Shown here: positions 7,826 through 16,122 of the stretch, piece after piece | Position numbering within the stretch: the stretch's first letter is position 1 | Layout: every line of letters begins with the position of its first letter | Origin: UBA2779 sp965232165 | Lineage (GTDB): Bacteria > Spirochaetota > Spirochaetia > DSM-2461 | DNA: 64,000 bases | Direction: 5' to 3' | Assembly: GCA_965232165.1 (NCBI GenBank) | Contig: CBDDOY010000002.1 | Span: forward strand, 372,001-436,000 | Made by a program: the position numbers and the translations under genes | The notes under the pieces: model-generated | What the model was told of the DNA's origin: nothing | What the model saw: the letters and a program-made list of their open reading frames with translations, nothing else | Databases searched by the model: none

Positions 7826-8881
7826 ATGAATTTGCAGCAACTCGGTTTCAACGACTGGTTCTCTGACCATGCATCAGCTCTGCTCCAACCGGGGCAGAGC
7901 GTGGCACGAGTCATGACCGTCGATCGCAACGCCTACATTGTGAGGGGTGAGGGGCAAGAAACGCCTGCGGAGCTTTCAGGCCGCTTTCGTCACACTGTTG
8001 ACTCCGAAACACATCTTCCATGCGTTGGCGACTGGGTTTGTGCCCAGCACGCTTCGCCGGGACTTTCGATCATCCATTCTGTATTGCCACGCAAGTCATT
8101 CCTTCGTCGAAAGCGCCCGGGGAAGATCGTCGATTTCCAGATGATTGCGGCGAACATCGACATTGCCTTCGTTGTCCAGTCTTGCCATTACGATTTCAAC
8201 ATACGTCGACTGGACCGCTACCTTGTCGCATGTAGCGACGGCGGAATAGAACCCGTCATTATTCTGAGCAAGACCGATCTGATGACTCCTGATGAAGTCG
8301 ACGGCCAGATGCTGGACATCAGAGGGTCTGGGATTGCATCCCAGATTGTTCCTGTCAGCAATGCTACAGGGGCGGGACTCGATCGCTTTCGTTCGCTCGT
8401 AGAACCAGGTAAGACGTATTGTCTTATTGGGTCGTCTGGCGTCGGTAAGAGCACCCTCATAAATAGGCTGATGGGAGAGGATAGGCTTGAAACAAAAGGC
8501 GTGAGTGTGACGGGTGAAGGCACACACACCACCTCCAGACGTCAACTGCTCCTGCAGGACAACGGCGCCATGCTGATTGACACACCTGGGATGCGTGAAT
8601 TCGGGCTCCTTGGCACGAGCGATGGACTTGATGAGAGTTTCTCAGAAATCCATGACCTGTCTATTGCCTGTCGTTTTGCAGACTGCACACACACGGATGA
8701 ACCCGGTTGCGCAGTTTTGGAAGCTGTCAAGAACGACGAACTTAGCGAAGACAGATACCAGAGCTGTATCAAGCTCAAGAAAGAGAATGAGTATCACGAT
8801 ATGTCTTACGCGGAGAAACGAAAGAAAGACAAGGATTTCGGGCGTTTGATTAAGGCATACAAGAAGCAATACAAACGCTGA
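7826..8881 (+). CDS. rsgA: RsgA-like circularly permuted GTPase, in a gene cassette
   Basis: The 351-residue protein has the RsgA order: N-terminal OB-like domain (to about 90), G4 motif SKTD, G5-like PVSN, then G1 GSSGVGKST, a switch region with THTTS, and G3 DTPGMREFGL, followed by the zinc motif CRFADCTHTDEPGC and a lysine-rich tail. RsgA releases late 30S assembly factors using GTP. ATG 7826 has GAGAG upstream; a GTG at 7814 overlaps the cassette boundary. A housekeeping ribosome GTPase as a cassette is unusual; it is the longest cassette here and appears fully intact. A chromosomal copy may exist elsewhere. Confidence 0.85.
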   Translation: MNLQQLGFNDWFSDHASALLQPGQSVARVMTVDRNAYIVRGEGQETPAELSGRFRHTVDSETHLPCVGDWVCAQHASPGLSIIHSVLPRKSFLRRKRPGKIVDFQMIAANIDIAFVVQSCHYDFNIRRLDRYLVACSDGGIEPVIILSKTDLMTPDEVDGQMLDIRGSGIASQIVPVSNATGAGLDRFRSLVEPGKTYCLIGSSGVGKSTLINRLMGEDRLETKGVSVTGEGTHTTSRRQLLLQDNGAMLIDTPGMREFGLLGTSDGLDESFSEIHDLSIACRFADCTHTDEPGCAVLEAVKNDELSEDRYQSCIKLKKENEYHDMSYAEKRKKDKDFGRLIKAYKKQYKR

Positions 8882-8945
8882 ACATATGTGGACACAGAAC
8901 AATCTCCTGCAGGCGACATCCTAAAGGCCGCTCCTGAGGAGTGAC

Positions 8946-8952
8946 GTTCGGT
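8946..8952 (+). other. Cassette boundary after rsgA (attC core)
   Basis: GTTCGGT marks the 3' end of the rsgA cassette. The attC arm upstream (about 8885-8945) is only weakly palindromic. The bases that follow are the same as those after 6811. Confidence 0.45.
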
Positions 8953-8998
8953 GCGTGGACACGACGGAGCCGTTTGCGGTACTCTTCAGACGAGGTGA

Positions 8999-9217
8999 AT
9001 GATTATGCCGAATACGTACACAGCAGTCTCGAAGCGAGATGGCGGCTGGTGGATTGGATGGATTGAGGAAGTGCCGGGCGTCAACTGTCAGGAACGCACC
9101 CGGGAGGAACTCCTCGCAAGCCTTCGCACCACGCTGGATGAGGCGCTGGAGTTCAATCGTGAGGAAGCCCGCGCCGCAGCCGCCCCCGACTATACCGAAG
9201 AACTTGTCACGGTATGA
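8999..9217 (+). CDS. HicB-like/UPF0150 family small protein, intact cassette copy
   Basis: A 72-residue protein with the HicB-type N-terminus (TYTAVSKRDGGWWIGWIEEV), the turn PGVNCQERTREELLASL and a helical C-terminus (TTLDEALEFNREEAR). Proteins like this are usually antitoxins of HicA mRNA interferases, or solitary. No HicA gene is next to it. GAGG at about 8991 serves ATG 8999 or 9005. A broken duplicate of the same cassette stands at 6864-7064, two cassettes upstream. Confidence 0.75.
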   Translation: MIMPNTYTAVSKRDGGWWIGWIEEVPGVNCQERTREELLASLRTTLDEALEFNREEARAAAAPDYTEELVTV

Positions 9218-9477
9218 AGCGCTCTCAGGTGCGGCGTTAGCCGGAGATTGGAAGCTGAGAGCATGTCACCGCTCTATGAACTGACAACCAGCTTGGACAG
9301 CGAATGTCATCAAAACCGCATTCAGAATCCATGCGGTGACTTTGCACTCCGTTTGTCGGTCGGCAAGCAATTCACCGATGCCGCGCTAACAAGTAGGCTG
9401 GAGCGCGACATCAGTCAATCGCCCCCAGCAGCAGGCCTCTCCACACCAACAGGTGTACCAGCCAGGAGCGAGACCCA
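9218..9477 (+). other. Cassette remnant with no clear gene
   Basis: GTTAGCC at 9236-9242 closes the HicB cassette. The next 230 bases contain an open frame (9248-9481, 77 codons) with no recognised motif, and an isolated CGCTAAC at about 9384 that may be the left core of a decayed attC. It is probably a degraded cassette. Confidence 0.35.
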
Positions 9478-9873
9478 ATGAAAGATATTCCTGGAATCGA
9501 TGAAGACGGCAATCCCAAAAACGGCCCATTTAAGCTGTTCTTCAAGAACGGCCGTGTCTCCTGCCAGGGTGAGTTCGACAACGGAAAGAAATCAGGAAAG
9601 TGGAAGTACTTTCTCAACAATGGTCAGATGCAGTCCTCCGGCAGCTTCAAGGACGGAAAGATCGTTGGTCGGTGGAAATGGTTCTACAAGACTGGCGAAC
9701 CGCGGGGGACGGGCGGCTTCGACGATGAAGAGCAGAAGCACGGTGTATGGAAGCGATACCATGCCAATGGCCAACTCTGGGACGAAGGTCGTTTCGAACA
9801 CGGGAAGAAGAGGGGCACTTGGAAGGTCTATGATGAGGCGGGCGAACTCGTAAAGACGCAGACATTCAAGTAG
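9478..9873 (+). CDS. MORN-repeat protein, cassette
   Basis: The 131-residue protein consists of four to five MORN-variant repeats with the pattern G-x-W-K-x-Y/F-x-x-N-G-Q, such as GKWKYFLNNGQMQSSGSF, GRWKWFYKTGEPRGTGGF and GVWKRYHANGQLWDEGRF. The fold is an extended beta sheet. Related proteins are annotated as YwqK-type antitoxins, a name with limited support. It has no signal peptide. It starts at ATG 9478 and is followed by attC 9888-9953. Confidence 0.8.
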   Translation: MKDIPGIDEDGNPKNGPFKLFFKNGRVSCQGEFDNGKKSGKWKYFLNNGQMQSSGSFKDGKIVGRWKWFYKTGEPRGTGGFDDEEQKHGVWKRYHANGQLWDEGRFEHGKKRGTWKVYDEAGELVKTQTFK

Positions 9874-9887
9874 CGGAGCGGGCGCCC

Positions 9888-9953
9888 GGCTAACTACTCA
9901 TTTCAGTAGACGGTCTGTTGAGCAGCCCGCTCCTGAATGAGCACTCGTTAGGT
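9888..9953 (+). other. attC site of the MORN cassette
   Basis: GGCTAAC (9888-9894) and GTTAGGT (9947-9953) bound a 66-bp imperfect palindrome (GGAGCGGGC pairs with GCCCGCTCC). Confidence 0.75.
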
Positions 9954-9966
9954 GTATGGAGGGGCG

Positions 9967-10066
9967 ATGACTTCAGTTGAAATCTCTGAACTTGTCAGAA
10001 ATGGTCTCATAGCACTTGGCGTGCTTGTAGGTGGAGTTTGGCGCTATGGAGGTGGGTGTACGAAAT
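9967..10066 (+). pseudogene. Last cassette gene, truncated by an IS481 end
   Basis: ATG 9967 opens a frame reading MTSVEISELVRNGLIALGVL followed by a short hydrophobic stretch, as in small membrane proteins. From about 10067 the sequence is an IS481 end, so the gene is cut after roughly 30 codons. Its original length is unknown. Confidence 0.5.
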
Positions 10067-10180
10067 CCGGGAGGGTTCAGGACATAGGTAACACTTTTAG
10101 CCGAGCATGGTAACACCTTGGAGGTGGAAGCATGCCTTGGCAGGAGAGAAATACCATGGATTTGAAAGAAGAATTCGTTA
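10067..10180 (+). mobile_element. IS481-family element, 5' end remnant
   Basis: The noncoding end (CATAGGTAACACTTTTAGCC...) recurs at 39904-39946. Behind it ATG 10132 starts MPWQERNTMDLKEEFVR, the N-terminus typical of IS481 transposases. Repeat A copy 1 interrupts the gene at 10181; nothing of the transposase follows. Confidence 0.65.
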
Positions 10181-10346
10181 GGGTACCTCTAAAAACAGCT
10201 TTAGGAAATTGACGAAGAAATTTTTTGTCGATACAAGGCGGCAGAAGCTAAGGGCGTAGCTTAAGCTTAGTTGAGTATTTTGACAACGCAGCAGCGGCGG
10301 AAAAGATCGAGTCAAGAACTAAATAGAGGGTTTTTTAGAGGTGCCC
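10181..10346 (+). repeat. Palindromic repeat family A, copy 1
   Basis: 166 bp between GGGTACCTCTAAAAA and TTTTTTAGAGGTGCCC, with internal blocks shared with copies at 23837, 36923, 48645 and 63185. It is inserted in the IS481 transposase codons, so it postdates that element. Confidence 0.9.
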
Positions 10347-10374
10347 TCAAATAATAAATCAAAGGAGATTCGTT

Positions 10375-11184
10375 ATGAAGAAGTTTTTTGTTATTCTCAT
10401 CATTCTGCTGACAGCAGGGATGTTATTTGCGGCAGACGAGAAGGAAAGCGGAATGCAAAGCTCTCCGGTTTCAGAAAACTTCGTTCGTGTGGAGGGGGGC
10501 CGCTTCCAAATGGGCTCCACGGCAGGAGCCAGCGATGAAGAGCCCGTACACCAGGTGAGGGTGAGTTCCTTCTATATGAGCAGGTACGAGGTGACGCAAT
10601 GGGAGTGGAAAGCCGTGATGGGGAGCAATCCGTCACATTTCAAGGGGGACGACCGGCCGGTGGAGGGGGTGAGCTGGTATGATGCGGTGAAGTACTGTAA
10701 CAGGCGAAGTGAGAAAGAAGGCCTGAAACCGGTGTACAGGACAAACGGGAGCAACGTGAGTGCGGACTGGAGCGCAAACGGGTACCGCCTGCCCACGGAG
10801 GCCGAATGGGAGTATGCGGCCCGTGGGGGGAATTCCTCCAATGGCTATAAATATGCGGGAGGGCACAGCCCTGGGAAAGTGGCCTGGTATTGGGATAACA
10901 GCGGGCGGAAAACCCGGCCTGTGGGAAGGAAGGCCCCCAACGAGCTGGGCCTCTATGACATGAGCGGGAACGTATGGGAGTGGTGCTGGGACTGGAAAGG
11001 TTCTTATGAAAGTTCGGGGAGTCAGAGCGATCCCAGGGGGCCCGCTTCGGGCTCGAACCGTGTTGATCGCGGCGGCAGTTGGGACGATAGCGCCAGGTAC
11101 CTGCGTTTGGCCTATCGCTTCAACATTGGGCCGGGCATTAGCTTCAGCCGCCTGGGTTTCCGGCTCGTTCGTCGTAAGCCTTGA
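10375..11184 (+). CDS. Secreted FGE-sulfatase-fold protein carrying DGR variable repeat 1
   Basis: The 269-residue protein has a signal peptide (KKFFVILIILLTAGMLFAAD) and one FGE/SUMF1 domain: RVEGGRFQMGS, FYMSRYEVTQWEWKAVMG, VEGVSWYDAVKYCNRRSE, YRLPTEAEWEYAARGG and LYDMSGNVWEWCWDW. This fold is the C-type-lectin-like scaffold of many DGR target proteins. The last 45 codons are variable repeat VR1 (11050-11183). The protein has no caspase or PEGA part, unlike the target at 17537. AAGGAG at 10362-10367 precedes ATG 10375, and the preceding 30 bases are the end of repeat A copy 1. Likely role: an exported or surface binding protein with a diversifiable ligand site. Catalytic formylglycine formation is not expected. 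Confidence 0.85.
   Translation: MKKFFVILIILLTAGMLFAADEKESGMQSSPVSENFVRVEGGRFQMGSTAGASDEEPVHQVRVSSFYMSRYEVTQWEWKAVMGSNPSHFKGDDRPVEGVSWYDAVKYCNRRSEKEGLKPVYRTNGSNVSADWSANGYRLPTEAEWEYAARGGNSSNGYKYAGGHSPGKVAWYWDNSGRKTRPVGRKAPNELGLYDMSGNVWEWCWDWKGSYESSGSQSDPRGPASGSNRVDRGGSWDDSARYLRLAYRFNIGPGISFSRLGFRLVRRKP
11050..11183 (+). repeat. DGR variable repeat VR1
   Basis: 134 bp aligned without gaps to the template repeat 17113-17246. Fifteen differences are at template adenines and three at other bases within the first 38 codons. Five more differences are in the last six codons, where the target-primed initiation site should lie, so this copy may no longer be an efficient target. Confidence 0.85.
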
Positions 11185-11344
11185 AAGCATCCGGCAGCCG
11201 TCAACGGAAGGGGCGAGGAACGAATCCCGACGGGCGGCTTCGCCTATGCCCCGTCGCAGGCGCAGGAATTTTCAACCGCCTGCCTGCACCTCACAGGCAG
11301 ATAATACCGCCGGAATTATCAATCCTCTTACAACACCGCAACTA

Positions 11345-11751
11345 GAGTTTATCAATCTCCTCTTGCGTTAATCCGGTTGTCTTGCAGATTATATCGCGGA
11401 GGCAGCACCGGCTTTCTTCATCCCTTTGGCGGCTTGGTATAGACCTTCCTGTTTTCTATCTCAATGAAGTGGATTTGAAGATCTTCGCTCAAAATGTATT
11501 CGGGTCTGTCCCTTTCTGTAATATGGAAGCAGGTGTGGAAGTCCTCCAGTTCGGGGAAGAGGGCAGAATTGACGAGGCTGATGCAGACCGCTGGGGCCAG
11601 TGTTCCGCAGAACTGCGCCGCTTCCAACTGTTGCTGGTAGTTTCTGGCCCAGCAGCAGAGGCTGCGGAAGGCAGAAGACGGCTTCCGTGAAAACTGCACT
11701 TCGATGTTGATGGTGCGTCCTGTGCTGTCTTTGGTCTTGATGACCACTGAG
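11345..11751 (-). pseudogene. Rpn/PD-(D/E)XK nuclease-family transposase fragment
   Basis: The minus-strand frame 11418-11747 reads IKTKDSTGRTINIEVQFSRK, containing the D..E-x-Q nuclease motif of the Rpn (recombination-promoting nuclease) family, then DFHTCFHITERDRPEYILSE and IHFIEIENRK. After a frame break the C-terminal TQEEIDKL follows at about 11350. The N-terminus is missing, cut at the repeat A variant that begins at 11752. A decayed mobile-type gene. Confidence 0.6.
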
Positions 11752-11841
11752 GGGCGCCTCTAAAAAATCCATTCCGTTTCTGGCCTGCTCTTTTCCCCGC
11801 TGCTGCGCTGCCAAAATACTCACGTAACTTCAGAGGCGCCC
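11752..11841 (+). repeat. Palindromic repeat family A, short variant
   Basis: 90 bp bounded by GGGCGCCTCTAAAAAA and TTCAGAGGCGCCC. The interior (CCGCTGCTGCGCTGCC, ACTCACGTAA) is a shortened form of family A. Confidence 0.7.
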
Positions 11842-11935
11842 TGCGGCTAATTATGAGGCAATGCGCTCCCTTGACGAACTCACTGACAAGTCTCTATCCT
11901 TTTCAGACGATGACTTCTGATTTAAGGAGATGTTT

Positions 11936-14122
11936 ATGAGAAGAAATGATGCTTGTATCGACGGCATACCGGCGGTGAAGAAGGTCATTTTTGCGGCGCT
12001 GCTGCTGCTCGCCCCGTCCCTTGCGGTGCAGGCGGCGGACGGCACCCGTGTGGCCCTGGTGATCGGGAACAGCGCCTACGAAAATACGGGCCCCCTGCGG
12101 AATCCGGTGAACGATGCACGGGATATCGGTGTTACCCTGGAAAACCTGGGATTCACGGTAACCCGGGTGCTTGACGGCAACAAGGGTGATATTCTGCGGG
12201 CGGTTGATGATTTTCAAGACCGGGCCTCCCGCAAGGGAACCGAAGTGGCCCTCTTCTACTATTCCGGCCACGGTGTGGAGTATGAGGGGATTAACTACAT
12301 CATCCCCGTAACGGCGGAAATTCGGGATGAATACGCACTTGTGAACGAGGCGGTAAGCCTGGAACGGATAACCGCCGCCATGAACCGCGCCCAGGCGGCC
12401 TTCAACATGGTGGTTCTGGATGCCTGCCGGGACAACCCCTTCTTCAAGAGCAAGAGTTCCGGGAACCGGGGCCTGGCGGCAATGAGCGGCGGCGGCAAGG
12501 AAAGCATGATCGTCTTCGCCACCAGTCCCGGAGATGTGGCCCAGGACGGACAGGGGGAAAACAGCCCCTTCACCCAGGCCTTTATCAAACATGCCACGGT
12601 GCCGGGGCTGGAAGTGAGCGCCCTGATGCGGCTCATCAACGGCACCGTCCGGGAACTCACACGGGGGAAGCAGGCACCCTGGTTCAATGCCTCCTACACG
12701 GGGGAATTCTATCTTGGCGATGCGGAAGCCCTGACCAACGCCACCGCACGGAGCAGTGCGATCAATGCGGAGATAGCCGCACTCGAGACCGCAATAGCCC
12801 GGCGGGAGAAGGCGATAGCCGCCGCCCGCAGCGAGGCGGACAAGATTCGGCTGGAGATTGAACAGCGGCGTGCCCGTGCCGAAGAGGCGGCCAAACGGAT
12901 GCAGGCCGAACAGCTTGCGGAGATAGAGAAGCAGGCCCGCCAGGTTCTGGAGCAGCGCAAGTCGGAGGATGCCCTGCGTACCCAGATGGAATCACAGCTT
13001 ACGGCCCAGCGGGAGAGCTTGACCCGGCAGGCCCGGGAGCGGCGGACACAGCTCGATGAACTCCGGCGGAAGGATGCCTCAGACAGCGATGTCTGGGAGC
13101 AGTTGGAGGCTGTTGCCGCGGTGAACCGTGCCGTTGCGGAAATCAACACCCGCTTCGACGAGGCCGTTGCCCGGATGGAAGTGGAGGTGAACGCCCTCTA
13201 CGGCCGGCAGAAGGCAGCGGTCAAAGAAAACAACCCCAAGGAACCCTTCGATACGCAGAAGGAGTATGAGGACCTCATCGCCGGTCTTACCGCCGAACTG
13301 GAAGCGAAGCGAAAGACGGAACTGGACCGCCGCCGGGGCGAATTTCAAACGGCCCGGCAGGGAGAACTGGCAGACCTGAGGAAACAGCAGATTCAGAACC
13401 GGAAGGCCCTGGAGGGGAGCCGCTTCACCCTGGGTTTCTCCGCCACACAGGTAAAGGTGGCCCGGTTCAGCGCCGAAGAGAAGAGTTTTCCCATGGAGAT
13501 ACGCGCCTTGGGGAAGGAGTATTCCTTTGCCGTGCCGGTCTCCTACACCCTGAGGGGGAACAGGGATGCGATACGCAAAGAGTACTACCGCATCTACAGC
13601 GCCGATCAGTCCGGCGGCCTGGCCGGAGAGATCACCTGCACCGTCACCGAACTTTACCCCGACATCTGGGTTTTGCGGCCCGACCGGGCCCGAGTGGTGA
13701 ACCTGCTGGAAAACGATGCAGAGCTTACCCGGACAACGGGGGCATCGGGCGAGATGGCGGTGAGTACGGCGGGCGAGGTGAAGAAGATAGCCGCCCTGGT
13801 GCGGATAGAATCGGAGCCGGGCCGGGCTCAGGTGAGCGTGAACGGCAAACCGCTGGGCGCCGCCCCCGTGGTTTACACCGTGCCGGACTATGCCGGCACG
13901 GTGAAGGTGGAGTACCGCTGGCCCGATGGAACGAAGCGCGTGTTTGCCGTCGCACTTGAACTCGGAGTGAACGCCGCTGCAGTGGGTTCGCCGAAGGGTA
14001 TGGAACGGCACCGACCGGTGCCAGATAACTTTTTTGTTGGTGTGGAGGGGGGCCGCTTCAGGATGGGGATGGGCTCGCGAAGGCTCCAGGGTGAGCGAAT
14101 GAGCAGGGCAGGTGACGCATGA
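11936..14122 (+). CDS. Secreted caspase-like (peptidase C14) protein with coiled coil and PEGA domain; FGE domain lost by frameshift
   Basis: From ATG 11936 (8 bases after AAGGAG): a signal peptide (VKKVIFAALLLLAPSLAVQA), a caspase-like domain with catalytic His112 (YYSGHG) and Cys164 (VLDACRDNPF), a long charged coiled coil (about 270-480), a beta-rich segment, and a PEGA domain near 650-700 (ALVRIESEPGRAQVSVNGK). The last residues begin an FGE domain (VGVEGGRFRMG), which immediately shifts frame and stops. The remains of that FGE domain continue to 14590. By comparison with the gene at 17537 the original was a caspase-PEGA-FGE target of the DGR. The protease part is complete and may still function. 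Confidence 0.85.
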   Translation: MRRNDACIDGIPAVKKVIFAALLLLAPSLAVQAADGTRVALVIGNSAYENTGPLRNPVNDARDIGVTLENLGFTVTRVLDGNKGDILRAVDDFQDRASRKGTEVALFYYSGHGVEYEGINYIIPVTAEIRDEYALVNEAVSLERITAAMNRAQAAFNMVVLDACRDNPFFKSKSSGNRGLAAMSGGGKESMIVFATSPGDVAQDGQGENSPFTQAFIKHATVPGLEVSALMRLINGTVRELTRGKQAPWFNASYTGEFYLGDAEALTNATARSSAINAEIAALETAIARREKAIAAARSEADKIRLEIEQRRARAEEAAKRMQAEQLAEIEKQARQVLEQRKSEDALRTQMESQLTAQRESLTRQARERRTQLDELRRKDASDSDVWEQLEAVAAVNRAVAEINTRFDEAVARMEVEVNALYGRQKAAVKENNPKEPFDTQKEYEDLIAGLTAELEAKRKTELDRRRGEFQTARQGELADLRKQQIQNRKALEGSRFTLGFSATQVKVARFSAEEKSFPMEIRALGKEYSFAVPVSYTLRGNRDAIRKEYYRIYSADQSGGLAGEITCTVTELYPDIWVLRPDRARVVNLLENDAELTRTTGASGEMAVSTAGEVKKIAALVRIESEPGRAQVSVNGKPLGAAPVVYTVPDYAGTVKVEYRWPDGTKRVFAVALELGVNAAAVGSPKGMERHRPVPDNFFVGVEGGRFRMGMGSRRLQGERMSRAGDA

Positions 14123-14590
14123 CGAATGGAAAGCCACAGCATCCCAGGGGTGAGGAGCCTGAGCTGGAGTACGTTTTACAGGCGAAGTGAGCAGGTACGG
14201 GGCAACGTGAGTGCAGACTGGAGGGCAAACGGGTAGTACGGAGGCCTGAGTATGCGGCCCGTGGGGGGAATTCCTCCAATGCTATAAAATGCGGGAGGGC
14301 ACAGTCCCGGAGAAGTGGCCGGTATTATGCCGGACAAAACCCAGTTCGTGTGGGAAGGAAGGCCGCCAACGGCTGGGCCTCTATGACATGAAGCGGCAGG
14401 GAGTGGTGCTGGGACTAATGACGATTATTCTTCGGGGACAGAGCGATCCCAGGTGAGGCCCGTGAGCTTTCTAATCGCGGCGGCATGAGCACGGTAGCGA
14501 GGTTCCTGTTCGGCCAACCGCGGCATCATTAACCCGGGCAATAGCCGCCTGACCTGGGGGCAATGTTCGGCGTGAGTTTTGAAAGCACGA
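14028..14590 (+). pseudogene. Decayed FGE domain and variable repeat, deletion-rich copy
   Basis: Short blocks identical to the FGE domains at 10.4-11.2 and 18.5-19.3 kb follow one another in the right order (TGCGGCCCGTGGGGGGAATT, GGGCCTCTATGACATGA, GAGTGGTGCTGGGACT), separated by many small deletions. A shortened variable repeat lies at about 14470-14582, ending GTGAGTTTTGAAAGCA. No frame remains open. It continues the gene starting at 11936. Confidence 0.8.
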
Positions 14591-15210
14591 CACGGCCGGT
14601 GGAGGAGGTGAGCTGGTATGATGCGGCCGAAGTACTGTAACAGGCGAAGTGAGAAAGAAGGCCTGAAACCGGTGTACATTTTCTCGATAAACGGATAAGC
14701 ACGTGACAAGTGCAGACTGGAGCGCAAACGGCTATCGCCTGCCCACGGAGGCCGAATGGGAGTATGCGGCCCGTGGGGGGAATTCCTCCAATGGCTATAA
14801 ATATGCGGGAGGGCACAGTCCCGGAGAAGTGGCCTGGTATTACAGAGACATATACCACAAAATTCACAAATATAACAGCGGTAATAGACAAAACCCAGCC
14901 AATGTGGGAAGGAAGGCCCCCAACGATTTTATGGGCCTCTATGACATGAGCGGGAACGTGTGGGAGTGGTGCTGGGACTGGAAAGGTTCTTATTCTTCGG
15001 GGAGTCAGAGCGATCCCAGGGGGCCCGCTTCGGGCTCGTACCGTGTTGATCGCGGCGGCGGGTTGGGTATCTTCATCATACTCTCTTAGCGCCGGGTACC
15101 TGCGTTCGGCCACACCGCGGCATCAATTATTTCCGATGCCCGGGCATGTCTTTGGCTCACTGTTCTTTTTCCAAATCCTGGGTTTCCGGCTTGTTCGGCG
15201 TGAGTTTTGA
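14591..15210 (+). pseudogene. Decayed FGE domain, insertion-rich copy with expanded variable repeat
   Basis: A second partial FGE copy starts at VEEVSWYDA-coding sequence. One frame (14703-15089) encodes YRLPTEAEWEYAARGG, a lengthened loop (YYRDIYHKIHKYNSGNRQ), LYDMSGNVWEWCWDW and GSYRVDRGGG before stopping inside the variable repeat. Compared with the intact genes it has small insertions at several points, among them 14683-14703, 14846-14880 and 14927-14932. It cannot encode a complete FGE fold. Confidence 0.8.
15033..15209 (+). repeat. Expanded, broken variable repeat (pseudo-VR)
   Basis: 177 bp against 134 bp in the template. The invariant blocks (GGTACCTGCGTTCGGCC, CTGGGTTTCCGGCTTG, GTTCGGCGTGAGTTTTG) are kept, but the A-rich template codon clusters AACAAT, AACAACAAT and AACAACAAC are replaced by longer, unrelated sequence. 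Confidence 0.8.
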
Positions 15211-15246
15211 AAGCATCCGGCAGCACGACAGCCGGAGAAGGAGGAT

Positions 15247-15315
15247 GCCGTTCCAGCCGAAACAGCCGAAAAGGCCGAAGGATGAGGCCGAAACGGCTGG
15301 AGGGGCTGGAACGGC
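15247..15315. other. Nested stem-loop downstream of the pseudo-VR
   Basis: GCCGTTCCAGCC pairs with GGCTGGAACGGC; inside, CAGCCG pairs with CGGCTG and GGCC with GGCC. The same 69-bp structure follows VR2 at 19298-19366. Confidence 0.8.
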
Positions 15316-15326
15316 GGGGCAGGTGT

Positions 15327-15368
15327 GAATATTTTGACCGCTTACGCGGTCAAAATATTCGATTTTTT
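15327..15368 (+). terminator. Strong rho-independent terminator
   Basis: A perfect 15-bp stem (GAATATTTTGACCGC and its complement) with loop TTAC (15342-15345) is followed by GATTTTTT. It ends the transcription unit of the decayed target gene. Half of the same stem survives at about 21248-21264. Confidence 0.85.
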
Positions 15369-15528
15369 GGCGGTGCTGTGTCAGAACTCGTCTTTGGCCC
15401 GCATACGGCGTTGAAAAACCCGCTCAAAATGCTCATGTATACGCTATACACTGCGCTTTTAAGTGGATTTTCCGCCTTGTCTGCGAACCAAATCCTTCGT
15501 CCTGACTTAAGCCCCGATACTCTTGACA
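15361..15528 (+). repeat. 168-bp direct repeat C, left copy
   Basis: Nearly identical to 21076-21243 (one visible mismatch). It contains GCTGTGTCAGAA, the inverted-repeat core of the IS1182 element at 19378, so it may derive from a related element end. The frame through it has no recognisable product. Confidence 0.85.
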
Positions 15529-15669
15529 CAACCCCGATTTTTTGGCGAAGTTCAGCGGACATATAGCCGGTTCAGACCGTATGAAAGACTGATTTCAAAA
15601 GAAGTGTTAATGAGAAGCCGGCAGGTTATAAGGAAATAAGATAAATTATTAGGTAAAGCAGGTCAAAGT

Positions 15670-16122
15670 GTGCATTACAAGCTATTCACAGTGCCCATAA
15701 TCACTCCTATGGAAGAGATAGATGATCTCAATAAATTTCTCGATTCACATCGTATAATTCAAGTAGACAAAACCCTGGCGGCAGAAAATGGTTCGGGATA
15801 CTATGTGTTTTGCATTACATTTGATGATAAGAGAGGTCAAAATGACTTCACCAGGAAATCCATAGACTACAAGGAAGTATTGAGCGATGAGGAATTCATC
15901 GTATTCAGTCAATTACGTGAAATCCGCAAACAGACTGCCGAGAAGTTTGGAAGGCCCGTCTATACCGTATTCACAAATGAGCATCTGGCAAAAATGGTAA
16001 CAGGCAAAGTTCATACCCTTGAAGGAATGAGAAAAATTGATGGCATTGGAGATGGCAAAATAACCGACTACGCCGAAGTTTTTCTCGGTTTTCTCCAAAC
16101 AGTTTACAAAAAAGAACCATGA
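15670..16122 (+). CDS. DGR accessory protein with HRDC domain
   Basis: The 150-residue protein starts at GTG 15670. Its N-terminal half (KLFTVPIITPMEEIDDLN, then FLDSHRIIQVDK and GYYVFCITFDD) is the conserved region found in DGR accessory proteins that replace Avd. The C-terminal half is an HRDC domain: FSQLREIRKQTAEKFGRP, VYTVFTNEHLAKMV and MRKIDGIGDGKITDYAEVFL. HRDC domains bind nucleic acids. In DGRs the accessory protein is thought to assist the reverse transcriptase with template RNA. The stop overlaps the RT start (ATGA), so the two are translated together. Both genes are visibly more AT-rich than the target genes. Confidence 0.85.
   Translation: MHYKLFTVPIITPMEEIDDLNKFLDSHRIIQVDKTLAAENGSGYYVFCITFDDKRGQNDFTRKSIDYKEVLSDEEFIVFSQLREIRKQTAEKFGRPVYTVFTNEHLAKMVTGKVHTLEGMRKIDGIGDGKITDYAEVFLGFLQTVYKKEP

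Noticed and set aside
10375..11184. Genuine formylglycine-generating enzyme or sulfatase modifier
   Set aside because: The C-terminus is a DGR variable repeat and the protein is secreted; the FGE fold is used here as a lectin-like scaffold. No sulfatase gene is nearby.
13079..14137. Long minus-strand frame of 352 codons opposite the caspase gene
   Set aside because: Antisense shadow of a GC-rich coding sequence: Pro/Arg/His-rich, without motifs.
15207..15566. Open frame of 119 codons through repeat C
   Set aside because: The same frame occurs in the second repeat copy (21093-21353) with different ends. It has no start signal or family motif and is explained by the repeat.
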